Shown here: positions 17,345 through 26,736 of the stretch, in pieces
Position numbering within the stretch: position 1 is the stretch's first letter
Layout: the number at the start of each line of letters is the position of its first letter
Origin: Dyadobacter beijingensis DSM 21582
GTDB taxonomy: Bacteria; Bacteroidota; Bacteroidia; Cytophagales; Spirosomataceae
Assembly: GCF_000382205.1 (NCBI RefSeq)
Contig: NZ_KB907786.1
Location: forward strand, 930,001 to 994,000
Reading direction: 5' to 3'
Length of the DNA: 64,000 nt
Notes under the pieces: generated by a model
The model's input: only the letters and a program-made list of their open reading frames with translations
Told to the model about the DNA's origin: nothing
Database searches by the model: none
Position numbers and translations under genes: made by a program

Positions 17345-17582
17345 GTGTGTAAATGTTTGGGCTTTAATAGAATGTGGGCGGTAATATGGGCAGGTTTCCC
17401 GTTAGGTGGGGGACGGGATGATTTATCGGCGTTCGGGGAAATAGCCTGCGGTAAAATGTGGCGGGACGGAGAGTTGGGGAGGCGTCGGTGAAAACCAGTC
17501 GAACCTGCGGCGAAATGACACTAAGTAATCGCTTGGTAAGTTTCCCCTGCCGGGCAATAAGTGGATTTCCGGGATCGCACGG

Positions 17583-17594
17583 GTTGTCGACAAC
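17583..17594. promoter_or_regulatory. 12-base perfect palindrome GTTGTCGACAAC
   Basis: Lies in the gap 17345-17640 between the fibre gene and a possible small ORF, followed at 17602-17620 by a small ACCGGA/TCCGGT hairpin and TTT. It could be an operator or a weak terminator. Nothing else was recognised in the gap. Confidence 0.25.
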
Positions 17595-17640
17595 TTGGGG
17601 CACCGGACGTAGCTTCCGGTTTTACCTAATACCCGCAGCT

Positions 17641-17880
17641 ATGAGAAAAGAAGTGAAATCACCCGTCTGGGCGATTGTCTTGTTGGCCATTTGTTTGATT
17701 TTAAGATTCTGCGACCCCTGGCTATTTCATGAAAAACGTACCGTAAAAAGGCATCCCTACCTGCTGCGCTGGTCGCCGGGAGCGTTTGGGAACGGAGCGG
17801 TCCAAATGGAAGAAATACGCTCCGGCAGGCATTCGCCGTCGCTGGATTCGCTGGCGAAAAGAGGTTACTTCTTGCGATAA
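17641..17880 (+). CDS. Possible small membrane protein, unknown
   Basis: A 79-residue frame from the ATG at 17641: MRKEVKSP, one hydrophobic helix (VWAIVLLAICLILRF), then a basic tail ending LAKRGYFLR. It overlaps the 3' end of the convergent kinase gene by 16 bases. The positive-then-hydrophobic start looks like a real membrane anchor, but no family is recognised. It could be a spurious frame. A frame extending upstream to 17458 looks non-coding. Confidence 0.35.
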   Translation: MRKEVKSPVWAIVLLAICLILRFCDPWLFHEKRTVKRHPYLLRWSPGAFGNGAVQMEEIRSGRHSPSLDSLAKRGYFLR

Positions 17881-20231
17881 GAGGCTATTTTGGCGTACAG
17901 TTCCGCCGGGCTGAACGGTTTGCTGATATAATCATTCATACCTACCGTAAATGCAATGTCCTTGATGTCCATCATCGCCGAGGCCGTGAGCGCAATGATC
18001 GGCAGGCGCTTGTACTTCTCGTCGGGCAGGCGGCGGATGTGGCGCGTGGCTTCGTAACCGTCCATTTCAGGCATTTGCAAATCCATCAATACCAAATCAT
18101 AATCGTTCGCTCGTACCTTTTCGAGGGCCACGAGGCCATTTTCGGCGAGGTCGTACTCCACGTTCCAGTGCTTCATGAAGTTCTTCATCAGCAGCACATT
18201 AATATTGTTGTCTTCCACAATCAGCAGCCGCATCCCTTCCAGGTCGAAATGGTTCGCCGGAGCGCCGTTGGCCTGTTCGGCGAGGTGTTTGGCGCTGATC
18301 GGGAAGGTGAGGCTGAAATAGAATGCCGAGCCCTCACCGGGCGTGCTGTCGACGCGGATCGTGCTGTGCTGCAATTCGAGCAGCCGTCTGGTGATCGTCA
18401 GTCCGAGGCCGGAACCGCCGTATTTGCGGGTCGTGTCGGAGGTCGCCTGGGTGAAACTGTCGAATATGTTCCCGAGCTTTTCGGGCGGGATGCCGATGCC
18501 CGTGTCTTCCACACGGAAATCGATCGTGACGCGGTCGCCCTCCCTTGCCGACACGGCCGCGGAGATGGTCACCTTACCGCTTTCCGTGAATTTGACGGCG
18601 TTGCTCACAAGGTTTGTCAGGATCTGCCCAAGCCGCACCGGGTCGCCTGCCACGGTCACATTCACATCGTTGCTCACTTTCAGTTTCAGCAAAATACCCT
18701 TTTCATTGGCCTTTTGCAGCACGCCGGAGCGGATATTCTCCATGAGCGACAATACATTGAAATCCACCTCCTCGAATTCGATCTTCCCGGCTTCTATCTT
18801 GCTGAAATCCAGGATGTCGTTGATCAGTACGAGCAGGTTTTCAGCAGAAAATTTCAGGATATTGAGGTATTCCATCTGCTCCGGCTTGGGGTCCTGTTGC
18901 AGGAGCAGATGCGTGAAGCCGATCACCGCGTTCATCGGCGTGCGGATCTCGTGGCTCATCGTCGACAGGAATTGGGACTTGGCGATGGCCGCCATTTCGG
19001 CTTGTTCCTTCGCTTTGATCAGCTCCTGCTCGGTCTTCTTCTGCTCGTCGATGTCCATAATGGCCCCGTAAAGCTTGGTAACCTTGCCAGTCGTGTCGAC
19101 AAACGGCTTGCCGATGGCGTGGATGAACTTGACGCGCCCGCCCGGCAGTACGATCCGGAGATCGAAGCTGGCGGGTTTCCGCTCATTGACCGCGTCGCGG
19201 ATATGGGTGCGATAGAGTGGCATATCCTCCGGGTGGATCATGGCCGAAAAAAGCTCGGTGTCGGGGCCGGTGCTGCCCGGTTCGAGGCCGAAAATGCGGA
19301 ATGCCTCGTCCGACCAATAGTTCTGGCCCGTCACAAGGTTGGCCTCCCAGCTGCCGCTGTGCGTGAGCTGCTGCGATTCGGCGAGCATGGCTTCGTTGCG
19401 GCGGATGAGTTCCTCGGCCCGCTTGCGGTGGGTAATGTCGTGCCACACGACGAGCAGCACCTTTTTATTGCTGATCATCACGGGGTTTAGCGTCACCTCC
19501 ACGGGAAATTCCTCGCCGTCCATGCGCTTGTGTACCCATTCGAAGCGGTTGTAGCCGTTTTCGTAAGCCAGCCGGTCCATTTCAACCGATTTTTCAGAAG
19601 AGCGGCGGCCGTCGGGCTGGAATTCGGGCGAAAACCGCGCCGGGTGTATCGATAGCAGCTCGCTTTTGTTCCTGCAGCGCAGCATTTTCACCGCTGCTTC
19701 ATTGCAATCGGTGATTCCGCCCTCGTCGAGCAGTAAATGTGCGTCTGTTGAATATTGAAAGATCACGCTCAGCTTTTCTTCGACGAGCTTGCGCTGGGTC
19801 AGGTCCTGCAAAACCCCGTCCAGCTTGCCCGGATGCTCTTTTTGTATCACATTCTCGTGGATGTCGCTCACAGAACCTACCATGCGTTCGGGCTTGCCGT
19901 TTTCGAACCGGACATTACCACGGCATTCGAAATAGCGGTAGCCATTGCTTTTGGTTTTGAGTCTTACATGAACGAGGTAGGGAATGTTGTTTTCGAGCTG
20001 TTTGCGAATGGCGTCGGCGACAATCTGCTTGTCGTCGGGGTGGACGAGTATTTCGGTAAATGGCTCGTAGCCAGTTGGTATTTCACCTGGTTGATACCCC
20101 AGCAGTTCAAAAAAGCGGTCAGACCAGACCTGCTTGCCCGTGCTGAAAACCCAGTCCCAAATGCCGGCGTTGACACCAGCAATAACCATATCGAGAGATT
20201 CGGCGGAGAACTTGGATTGCATCGCGGACAT
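17865..20231 (-). CDS. Soluble multi-PAS hybrid histidine kinase with receiver
   Basis: 788 residues and no membrane helix. Three PAS domains lie at about 10-130, 150-270 and 285-400, each with PAC-type endings (SDIHE, DITHRK, DIDEQKK). A coiled segment leads to the H-box TMSHEIRTPMNAVIGFTHLL, with His427. The ATPase part has NLVSNAVKFT, VEDTGIGIP and GGSGLGLTITRRLL. The receiver starts with LLIVEDNN, and Asp717 lies in LMDLQMPEMDG. An internal phosphorelay from His427 to Asp717 is expected; a separate Hpt protein is not in the window. A second Met at residue 4 is an alternative start. The single receiver gene at 20535 is divergent and may share its function. Confidence 0.93.
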   Translation of the reverse strand: MSAMQSKFSAESLDMVIAGVNAGIWDWVFSTGKQVWSDRFFELLGYQPGEIPTGYEPFTEILVHPDDKQIVADAIRKQLENNIPYLVHVRLKTKSNGYRYFECRGNVRFENGKPERMVGSVSDIHENVIQKEHPGKLDGVLQDLTQRKLVEEKLSVIFQYSTDAHLLLDEGGITDCNEAAVKMLRCRNKSELLSIHPARFSPEFQPDGRRSSEKSVEMDRLAYENGYNRFEWVHKRMDGEEFPVEVTLNPVMISNKKVLLVVWHDITHRKRAEELIRRNEAMLAESQQLTHSGSWEANLVTGQNYWSDEAFRIFGLEPGSTGPDTELFSAMIHPEDMPLYRTHIRDAVNERKPASFDLRIVLPGGRVKFIHAIGKPFVDTTGKVTKLYGAIMDIDEQKKTEQELIKAKEQAEMAAIAKSQFLSTMSHEIRTPMNAVIGFTHLLLQQDPKPEQMEYLNILKFSAENLLVLINDILDFSKIEAGKIEFEEVDFNVLSLMENIRSGVLQKANEKGILLKLKVSNDVNVTVAGDPVRLGQILTNLVSNAVKFTESGKVTISAAVSAREGDRVTIDFRVEDTGIGIPPEKLGNIFDSFTQATSDTTRKYGGSGLGLTITRRLLELQHSTIRVDSTPGEGSAFYFSLTFPISAKHLAEQANGAPANHFDLEGMRLLIVEDNNINVLLMKNFMKHWNVEYDLAENGLVALEKVRANDYDLVLMDLQMPEMDGYEATRHIRRLPDEKYKRLPIIALTASAMMDIKDIAFTVGMNDYISKPFSPAELYAKIASYRKK

Positions 20232-20534
20232 ATAGAATTAGTTCGTATAAATTTAAAACAATTTCTCCATCTCAAAACCCTCAAAAGATCTTTGCCTACT
20301 CTTTTACGAAATCTTGCCTGCCGAAAACTTTTTTAACGGATACAAACAGCCGTTACTGCCTTTTTTCTAAATGCTTGTGCGCCTTTAAATTAATCAAATA
20401 ACCTTTTGATTTTTAGCGCCCGCCAGTCGATAAGTCGTTGACAGGCCATTGTCAGGGAAACGTAATATTTGCTTATAGCCGAAAAGTTTCCGGTTTGCAA
20501 ACGGCAAAACCAGGTCTATGCGGCGACCTAACCC
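20232..20534. other. Intergenic gap between divergent signalling genes
   Basis: About 300 bases between the divergent hybrid kinase and receiver genes. It should hold both promoters. I see AT-rich stretches but no box that fits TAnnTTTG exactly, no strong hairpin and no ORF worth naming. Confidence 0.5.
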
Positions 20535-20999
20535 ATGGCAACTTCAAAATCAATCAATGTACTCTATGTGGACGATGAGATCCATAATCTGAATTCGTTC
20601 AAAGCGACATTCAGGAAAGAGTTTAATGTTTTGACGGCCAGTTCCGTCACCGAAGGATTAGAAGTTCTGAAAAACACCAAAGACATCCAGATAGTTATCA
20701 CTGATCAACGCATGCCGATGACGACGGGCGTGGAGTTTTTGACAGAAGTATTACGCAAATATCCAGACATCTTGCGGGTGCTGCTAACGGGGTTCACGGA
20801 TGCTACCGCCATTTCTGATGCGTTGGGCACAGGATTGGCACATTACCGCATGGAAAAACCCTGGGACGAGGAACAAATCCGCGTCGTGATCAATGCGGCT
20901 TACGAGATTTCGCTTTTGCGTAAAACGGGTTTGCGGGCACAGTACATCGACGTGGCTATCGAGCTGGATTTTATATTAAGGCAAAACCTGCTGTCGTAA
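20535..20999 (+). CDS. Single-receiver response regulator (RpfG-type receiver)
   Basis: 154 residues. The receiver runs about 6-125, with pocket YVDDEIHN, acceptor Asp57 in IVITDQRMPMTTG, a Thr switch in LLTGFTDA and the conserved Lys in MEKPWDE. The YVDDE-x-x-N-L and ITDQRMP-x-x-G pattern is that of receivers usually fused to HD-GYP or other output domains. Here only a 25-residue helical tail follows, so it acts by contact. The next gene, 104 bases downstream, is a multi-PAS kinase and may phosphorylate it. Confidence 0.92.
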   Translation: MATSKSINVLYVDDEIHNLNSFKATFRKEFNVLTASSVTEGLEVLKNTKDIQIVITDQRMPMTTGVEFLTEVLRKYPDILRVLLTGFTDATAISDALGTGLAHYRMEKPWDEEQIRVVINAAYEISLLRKTGLRAQYIDVAIELDFILRQNLLS

Positions 21000-21103
21000 C
21001 AATTCTTTTTCTGCAAAACGGCGTGGTTTGCCGTTGCTATTGTGGCATACCCCGCGTAAATTGGTGGGAATGAAAATGGCGAAGACCTCCACAAGACCTC
21101 CAT

Positions 21104-23140
21104 ATGAATGCAGAAACGGATGCGTTGCTGAAACGCATTGAAGCGCTCGAAGCCGAGCTGGATAAGGCGAAGCTCGGACAGGCCGCCGCCGATGGTGGCG
21201 ATACGCTCGCATATTTACAGGAAATGAAGGGACGTTTCACGGCGATCGCCGATACGGCACCAGTGCTCATATGGCTTTCAGGTCCCGATAAACGCTGTTA
21301 TTTCTTCAACAAAGGCTGGCTGAACTTTACCGGCCGCACCATGCAGGAAGAACTGGGCGACGGCTGGGCCGAAGGCGTTCATCCCGACGATTTCGACCGC
21401 TGCCTCGCCATTTACATCTCGCATTTCGACGCCCGCAAGGAGTTCAGCATGGATTACCGCCTGCGCCGGCACGACGGGGAATACCGCTGGATTTCCGACA
21501 AAGGCGTGCCCCGCTACACGGCCACAGGTGTGTTTGTCGGCTATGTGGGCGGCTGCATGGACATTCATGACCAGATCATGTTTTCCGAGCAATTGGAAAA
21601 AAAGGTGGAAGAACGGACGCAGCGGTTGCGGCATTCCGAGCAATTCCTCCAATCGGTGCTGAATACGGCCGGAAACAGCATTGCGTCCTACGAGGCGATC
21701 CGCAACGAGGCCGGCAAGATCATGGATTTCCGGATTGCTTATACCAATGAAGATACTTTTTCAAAAATTGGCCGGGACGGCGGGAGTATTGTCGGGCGGA
21801 CATGCCGGGAGGTGTATCCGGGCATTTTCCGGAACGGGGTTTTCGAAAAGCTCGTGAAATGCATTGAAACCGGCCGGCCGGACAACTACCAGATCGACGT
21901 CCGGCTCGAAGGCGAGCTGCATTGGTTCGACGCGAGCATCGAGCGGCTGGGGGATAGTGTCACCGTGACGGCCCGGAATATTTCGGAGGAACTCAAATCG
22001 GACCTGAAACTGAAAGATCTGAACCGTCAGCTTGCCATTCAGAACTCTATTTTCAAACATTCGGAAGAGAATGCCAACATCGGCAGCTACGCCTGGAATG
22101 TGGCAACCAACGAGCTCGAATGCTCCGATAACCTGTACCGGCTCATCGGGCACCAGCCGCAGGAGTTTACGCCCTCATTCGAACAATTTCTCTCGTTTCT
22201 CCATCCCGACGACCGCCATCAGGCCATTCGTGACGGTATCCGGGCTTACGAAACGAGGGTGATCGTACAGAATACCTACCGCGTGATCACGAAAAGCGGC
22301 GAGGTGAAGCATTTCAGACTGAGCGGGAATTTTATCCGCGAAGGTGAAAACCACCTGATGATCGGCGCATTGCAGGATGTGACGAAGGACATCGAACTCA
22401 ACGATACCCTGCACAAGAAGAACATGGAGCTGCGGCGGAACAATGAGGAACTGGCGTCGTTCAGCTACGTGGCGTCGCACGATTTGCAGGAGCCGCTGCG
22501 GAAGATCCGGGCGTTCAGCAGCCGCATTATGGAGAAGGAATCGCAGCATTTTTCCGATAACACGAGGGATTATTTCGCACGCATTATCGCTGCGTCCGCG
22601 CGGATGCAAAAGCTGATCGAGGCATTGCTGAGCTATTCCGGCACCAGCGGGATTAATTTCAAATTTGTCGAAACCGACCTGAACGGCATTGTGGACGAGG
22701 TAAAAAGCGATCTGGAAGAACTCATTACCGAGAAACAGGCCGTTGTGGAAGTGCAGCAGCTGCCCGTATTGCCGGTAATTCCCGTGCAATTTCACCAGCT
22801 CATGCAGAACCTCATCGGCAACGGTATCAAATACAGCAGCCCCGATCGCAGGCCCGAAGTGTGCGTCACCTACGCGTTCACGCAAGATGAGCCCGGGCAA
22901 GGCCCTTTCTGCCGGATCAGCGTCACCGACAACGGTATCGGCTTCGACCAGCGTTATGAAAACCGCATTTTTGACCTTTTCCAAAGACTTCACGGGAAAA
23001 ACGAATACGAAGGCACAGGCATAGGACTGGCCATTTGTAAAAAAATTGCCCAAAATCACCACGGCTACATTATCGCCGAAGGCTCGCCGGGCATCGGTTC
23101 CGTTTTCCACGTTTTCATCCCTGCCACCACGCAGCATTGA
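21104..23140 (+). CDS. Soluble multi-PAS histidine kinase (phytochrome-like kinase core)
   Basis: 678 residues. A short N-terminal coiled coil (about 1-25) is followed by PAS 1 (about 40-165, with HPDDFDRCL and YRWISDKGVP), a divergent PAS 2 (about 185-295) and PAS 3 (about 310-430, FLHPDDRHQA). A heptad-rich linker leads to the H-box SYVASHDLQEPLRKIRAF with His459, the HDLQEPL variant found in phytochrome-type kinases. The ATPase motifs are NLIGNGIKYSS, VTDNGIGFD and EGTGIGLAICKK. There is no receiver, so it needs a partner; the RpfG-type receiver just upstream on the same strand is the best candidate. It resembles the kinase at 42545. Confidence 0.93.
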   Translation: MNAETDALLKRIEALEAELDKAKLGQAAADGGDTLAYLQEMKGRFTAIADTAPVLIWLSGPDKRCYFFNKGWLNFTGRTMQEELGDGWAEGVHPDDFDRCLAIYISHFDARKEFSMDYRLRRHDGEYRWISDKGVPRYTATGVFVGYVGGCMDIHDQIMFSEQLEKKVEERTQRLRHSEQFLQSVLNTAGNSIASYEAIRNEAGKIMDFRIAYTNEDTFSKIGRDGGSIVGRTCREVYPGIFRNGVFEKLVKCIETGRPDNYQIDVRLEGELHWFDASIERLGDSVTVTARNISEELKSDLKLKDLNRQLAIQNSIFKHSEENANIGSYAWNVATNELECSDNLYRLIGHQPQEFTPSFEQFLSFLHPDDRHQAIRDGIRAYETRVIVQNTYRVITKSGEVKHFRLSGNFIREGENHLMIGALQDVTKDIELNDTLHKKNMELRRNNEELASFSYVASHDLQEPLRKIRAFSSRIMEKESQHFSDNTRDYFARIIAASARMQKLIEALLSYSGTSGINFKFVETDLNGIVDEVKSDLEELITEKQAVVEVQQLPVLPVIPVQFHQLMQNLIGNGIKYSSPDRRPEVCVTYAFTQDEPGQGPFCRISVTDNGIGFDQRYENRIFDLFQRLHGKNEYEGTGIGLAICKKIAQNHHGYIIAEGSPGIGSVFHVFIPATTQH

Positions 23141-23237
23141 AAAGACCCTGAAATTGGATAAGTCGGTTTATCGATTGTAAAAATCCGGTAGTTTGATGCC
23201 TTATTACCGGTTTTCAAAAGTTTCTGCCTGGAAAACC

Positions 23238-23268
23238 TTGCGTTTTAATTTTCAATAAGTTTACTTTG
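23238..23268 (+). promoter_or_regulatory. Candidate promoter for the leader ORF and sulfatase operon
   Basis: TTG at 23238-23240, a 20-base spacer and TTACTTTG at 23261-23268, one base from the TAnnTTTG consensus. A transcript would start near 23275, leaving an untranslated stretch of about 80 bases before the leader ORF. That stretch contains an 8-bp hairpin with one G-U pair: TTGCCTGA 23302-23309 with TCGGGCAA 23321-23328. Confidence 0.35.
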
Positions 23269-23357
23269 TCTATCATATTTATAGACTATATAAAAATGAG
23301 GTTGCCTGATTAACCACCAGTCGGGCAAAAGCACTTATCTAAAATTCTATCGTACCT

Positions 23358-23474
23358 ATGAAAGCGAAAGATTTACTTCTCGTCCAGCCCCTACGGACCC
23401 GTATGCAGGCCCCCGGATGGATGGTGGTTTCCGAACGTCCCCGTTTCACAGCCATGTGCTGTTCCTGTTGTTGA
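23358..23474 (+). CDS. Cysteine-rich 38-residue leader ORF upstream of the sulfatase operon
   Basis: ATG at 23358, stop TGA at 23472-23474. The peptide begins MKAKDLLLVQPLRT and ends FTAMCCSCC, with four Cys codons in the last five positions and none before. It lies 177 bases ahead of susC on the same strand, inside a gap that otherwise has no gene. A run of codons for one amino acid at the end of a short ORF is the hallmark of an attenuation-type leader. Since the operon encodes sulfatases and a thioredoxin protein, cysteine or sulfur supply is the natural signal. Coding status and mechanism are inferred; no homologue can be checked here. Confidence 0.55.
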   Translation: MKAKDLLLVQPLRTRMQAPGWMVVSERPRFTAMCCSCC

Positions 23475-23518
23475 CTCCTGACAAAATCCTGACTCATTCA
23501 TATTGAAATGACTGGTCG

Positions 23519-23535
23519 GCATATGAGGCATATGC
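23519..23535 (+). promoter_or_regulatory. Hairpin in the leader-susC gap
   Basis: GCATATG (23519-23525) pairs perfectly with CATATGC (23529-23535) around AGG. It lies 45 bases after the leader stop and about 115 bases before the susC start. No T-run follows, so it is not an intrinsic terminator; it may be part of an alternative RNA fold or a protein-binding site. Confidence 0.35.
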
Positions 23536-23651
23536 GGATCAGCAACTTCGTCGCATAACTGTTCCGTCCGGCACACGCCGTTCGTGTTTACGTATATGCA
23601 TGAAGGTGAGCCTTCTTGTGCCTCGATTATCCATTTTATTCACCACAAATA

Positions 23652-26600
23652 ATGACGAAACATTTATTTCGCCTGTTCCTGCTGACGGGCTTGCTATTCA
23701 CAGGTTTTTACCGCGCCGTGGCCCAGGATGCCATTACAGGCGTCGTGAAAGACGAATCAGGGCAGGGATTGCCCGGCGCGACGGTGGTCGAGAAGGGCTC
23801 CGCCAAATATGCATTGACGGACATCGACGGGAAGTTCAGCATTCCGCCCGCCAAGGAGTTTCCCTTCACATTGCAAATCAGCATTACGGGCTTTCAGCAA
23901 CAGGAAATCGAGATTTACGAGCAGCCGGCCGAACCCATTGAAGTGGTCCTGAAAACGGCGAACCTGCTCGACGAAGTGGTGGTCGTAGGGTATGGGGAAC
24001 AAAAGCGGAAGGACATTACCGGTTCTGTCGCATCGGTACCTATTGAGATCAAAAGTCAGCCGGTAGCATCGGTAGAGCGCCTTTTGCAAGGTTCTGTGGC
24101 AGGTGCGGTGGTAACGCAAACTTCCGGGCAGCCGGGTGGGGGCGTGAGCGTGCAGATCCGCGGGAACAACTCTATTACAGCCGGCAGCGATCCATTGTAC
24201 GTGATCGACGGCTTCCCGATCAACAACGATTACGGCCTGACCGACGCCGGTGTGACCGACGGTTCGAAAATCAACCCATTGTCGTCCATCAATACGGCCG
24301 ACATCGAGAATATCGATGTTTTGAAAGATGCTTCTGCCACAGCCATTTACGGCTCACGCGGCGCGAACGGCGTAGTGATTATCACAACCAAAAGCGGTTC
24401 AAAAAACAAGTCCTCCATTAATTACGATGCCTATTACGGTCAGCAAAAAGTGCTCCGCACCATTCCCTTGCTGAATGCTGCGCAGTGGTGGCAGCTTCGG
24501 AAAGACGCGGCGGTCAACTCGGGTAAAACAGCCTCTATCCCTTCTATTTCGGGCTATTCACTGGATACGACGGGCGCTGGTACCGACTGGCAGGACGCCG
24601 CATTCCGCAGTGCCTCTATCCAGAGCCATAACCTGTCCATTCTTTCGGGCTCGGACAAGACCAAGCTCGCGATTTCAGGTAACTACTTCAAACAGAACGG
24701 TATCCTGCAAAATACCGACTTTCGCCGCTTCTCGGCCCGCATTAATCTGGACCACCAGTACAGCGACCGTCTCCGCATTTTCGCCAGCCTGAATGCCAGC
24801 AATACCAAGGCCAACGTAGCGCCTACCGCCATTGTGGGTAACCTGCTGCAAACGCCCCCTTCGCTGCCTATTTATCAGGACAACGGTACATTTGTCGTGA
24901 ACAGTCCGTTCGAATCGGCATTACAGAACCCCATTAACTCGTTGTACAACCAGCTGAACGAGACGATTACCAATCGTTTCCTGGGTAATGTTTCGGCCGA
25001 GTACACGATTGCGGATGGCTTGAAAGCCAAGGTGCTTGTGGGGGCCGACATCGTGGGCAACAAGCAGAACCGCTATTTGCCGAGTACTACTTCCGAAGGC
25101 CAGTCGCTGAGCGGCGATGCGATCGTTGGATCGATATTTACCAGCAACTGGCTGAACGAGAACACGATCAGCTACGACAAAGAGTTCAATGAAAAGAACA
25201 AGATCAATGCGGTAGCCGGTTTCACGGCACAGGTATCGGAAAGCAAAGGAGCGATCGCCGAAGCGGCCGGTTTTGCCACAGACGCATTTGAATACAACAA
25301 CCTGGCAACCGGTATTACCAACATCGCGCCCCGCTCCCTGGCCAACAAATGGTCGCTGGCTTCCTACCTTGGCCGTGTAAATTACATTTTCGACGAGCGT
25401 TATCTGTTCACGTTTACATTGCGCGCGGATGGTTCGTCCAAATTCGGTAGCGGCAACAAATGGGGCTACTTCCCGTCGGCAGCGATCGGCTGGAATGTGA
25501 ACGAGGAAAAATTCTTCCAGCGTTTCAAAAAGATCAGCCTGCTGAAACTGCGTTTGAGCGCCGGGCAGACGGGTAATCAGAACATTCCTTCCTACCAGTC
25601 GTTGTCGCAGCTGAGCTATTTCCGCTACAACTTCTCGAACACGACCGTTTCCGGTTTTGCGCCTAACACCGTGCCTAACCCGAACCTCGGCTGGGAGAAA
25701 ACGTTCCAGACAGATTTCGGGGTGGATTTGGGTTTGTTCAAAAACCGCATTAACATCATTGCTGACTACTATTACAAGAAAACCACCGATTTGCTCCTGA
25801 CGCGCACGGTCCCCGGAACTTCCGGTCTGTCCGATTTCTATAATGGACAAGCTTCCGTAGTGTACCAGAACATTGGGGCGGTGTCCAACCAGGGTATCGA
25901 GTTGTACATCAATTCAAGAAACCTCGAAGGCGCTTTCAAATGGAACACAATCTTCATTGTTTCGAAAAATACCAACAAAATCCTCAGCCTGGGCGACGGC
26001 GTAGACCAGATCATTCCGGTGATTTCCAACCCTTCCATCGCGAAAGTAGGCTATCCGCTCGGTTCGTTCATCGTGTACCAGACCGACGGCATTATCCAGG
26101 AAGGTGACGCGCCGTTGACCCCGCAACAGAACAAAAGCCCGGGCGGCCAGAAGTATAAGGATATCAACGGCGACGGCGTGATCACACAGGCAGGCGACCG
26201 GGTGGTGATTAAAAACCAGCCGGCATTGACGGGCGGTATCACCAACACATTTAATTATAAAGGTTTTGACCTGACGATCTTCTTCCAGGCATCGCTTGGC
26301 GGCAAATTGTACAATGCCAACCGCGCAAACCTCGAATTGGGAACAGGTTATGTGAACGGCTCGACCCTGCTGCTCGACCGCTGGACGCCTACCAACACGA
26401 ATACCGATGTGAAAGCGGCTTACCAGGACCCGGCGATCACGATTTCGGACCGGTTTATCGAAGACGCGACTTACTACCGTTTGAAAAACCTCTCATTGGG
26501 CTACACTTTCCCGAAAGAGCTGCTTTCGAAGCTGCGCATTGAGAACCTGCGCCTGTATGTTTCGGCCCAAAACCCGAAAACCTGGACGAAATACACCGGT

Positions 26601-26711
26601 TTCGATCCCGAGGTGAGCTTGAATGGCCAGTCGCTGATCAACAAGGGCGTCGACCAGGGCGTGTATCCCAACAACAAATCTTACCAGGTAGGTCTGTCCC
26701 TCACATTCTGA
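23652..26711 (+). CDS. SusC/RagA family TonB-linked outer-membrane transporter
   Basis: 1019 residues from the ATG at 23652; an upstream GTG-type start at 23616 would put twelve residues before a good signal peptide. The signal (MTKHLFRLFLLTGLLFTGF, cleaved after AVAQ) is followed by a carboxypeptidase-D-like domain (about 26-105, ITGVVKDESGQGLPGATV) and the TonB-box region DEVVVVGYG. The plug follows with VQIRGNNSITAGSDPLYVIDG, then ATAIYGSRGANGVVIITTK, and the chain ends in a 22-strand barrel finishing LSLTF. It imports oligomers across the outer membrane with the SusD partner encoded 25 bases later. Its operon neighbours are sulfatases, so its ligand is probably a sulfated glycan or other sulfate ester. 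It is first of the six structural genes. Confidence 0.96.
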   Translation: MTKHLFRLFLLTGLLFTGFYRAVAQDAITGVVKDESGQGLPGATVVEKGSAKYALTDIDGKFSIPPAKEFPFTLQISITGFQQQEIEIYEQPAEPIEVVLKTANLLDEVVVVGYGEQKRKDITGSVASVPIEIKSQPVASVERLLQGSVAGAVVTQTSGQPGGGVSVQIRGNNSITAGSDPLYVIDGFPINNDYGLTDAGVTDGSKINPLSSINTADIENIDVLKDASATAIYGSRGANGVVIITTKSGSKNKSSINYDAYYGQQKVLRTIPLLNAAQWWQLRKDAAVNSGKTASIPSISGYSLDTTGAGTDWQDAAFRSASIQSHNLSILSGSDKTKLAISGNYFKQNGILQNTDFRRFSARINLDHQYSDRLRIFASLNASNTKANVAPTAIVGNLLQTPPSLPIYQDNGTFVVNSPFESALQNPINSLYNQLNETITNRFLGNVSAEYTIADGLKAKVLVGADIVGNKQNRYLPSTTSEGQSLSGDAIVGSIFTSNWLNENTISYDKEFNEKNKINAVAGFTAQVSESKGAIAEAAGFATDAFEYNNLATGITNIAPRSLANKWSLASYLGRVNYIFDERYLFTFTLRADGSSKFGSGNKWGYFPSAAIGWNVNEEKFFQRFKKISLLKLRLSAGQTGNQNIPSYQSLSQLSYFRYNFSNTTVSGFAPNTVPNPNLGWEKTFQTDFGVDLGLFKNRINIIADYYYKKTTDLLLTRTVPGTSGLSDFYNGQASVVYQNIGAVSNQGIELYINSRNLEGAFKWNTIFIVSKNTNKILSLGDGVDQIIPVISNPSIAKVGYPLGSFIVYQTDGIIQEGDAPLTPQQNKSPGGQKYKDINGDGVITQAGDRVVIKNQPALTGGITNTFNYKGFDLTIFFQASLGGKLYNANRANLELGTGYVNGSTLLLDRWTPTNTNTDVKAAYQDPAITISDRFIEDATYYRLKNLSLGYTFPKELLSKLRIENLRLYVSAQNPKTWTKYTGFDPEVSLNGQSLINKGVDQGVYPNNKSYQVGLSLTF

Positions 26712-26736
26712 TAACCACCATTCCAAAATCATTGAA

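Noticed and set aside
17458..17640. Upstream extension of the small ORF at 17641
   Set aside because: The translation has no sensible start region, crosses a palindrome and a hairpin, and shows no signal or helix before the Met at 17641.
18039..19490. Long open frame (483 codons) on the plus strand opposite the hybrid kinase
   Set aside because: It is antisense to a complete, motif-rich kinase gene; its composition (His/Arg/Leu/Val-rich, no motifs) is that of a mirror frame in moderately GC-rich DNA.
23391..23576. Minus-strand frame opposite the Cys-tailed leader
   Set aside because: Short, Thr/His-rich, no start context; the plus-strand leader position before susC is the meaningful one.
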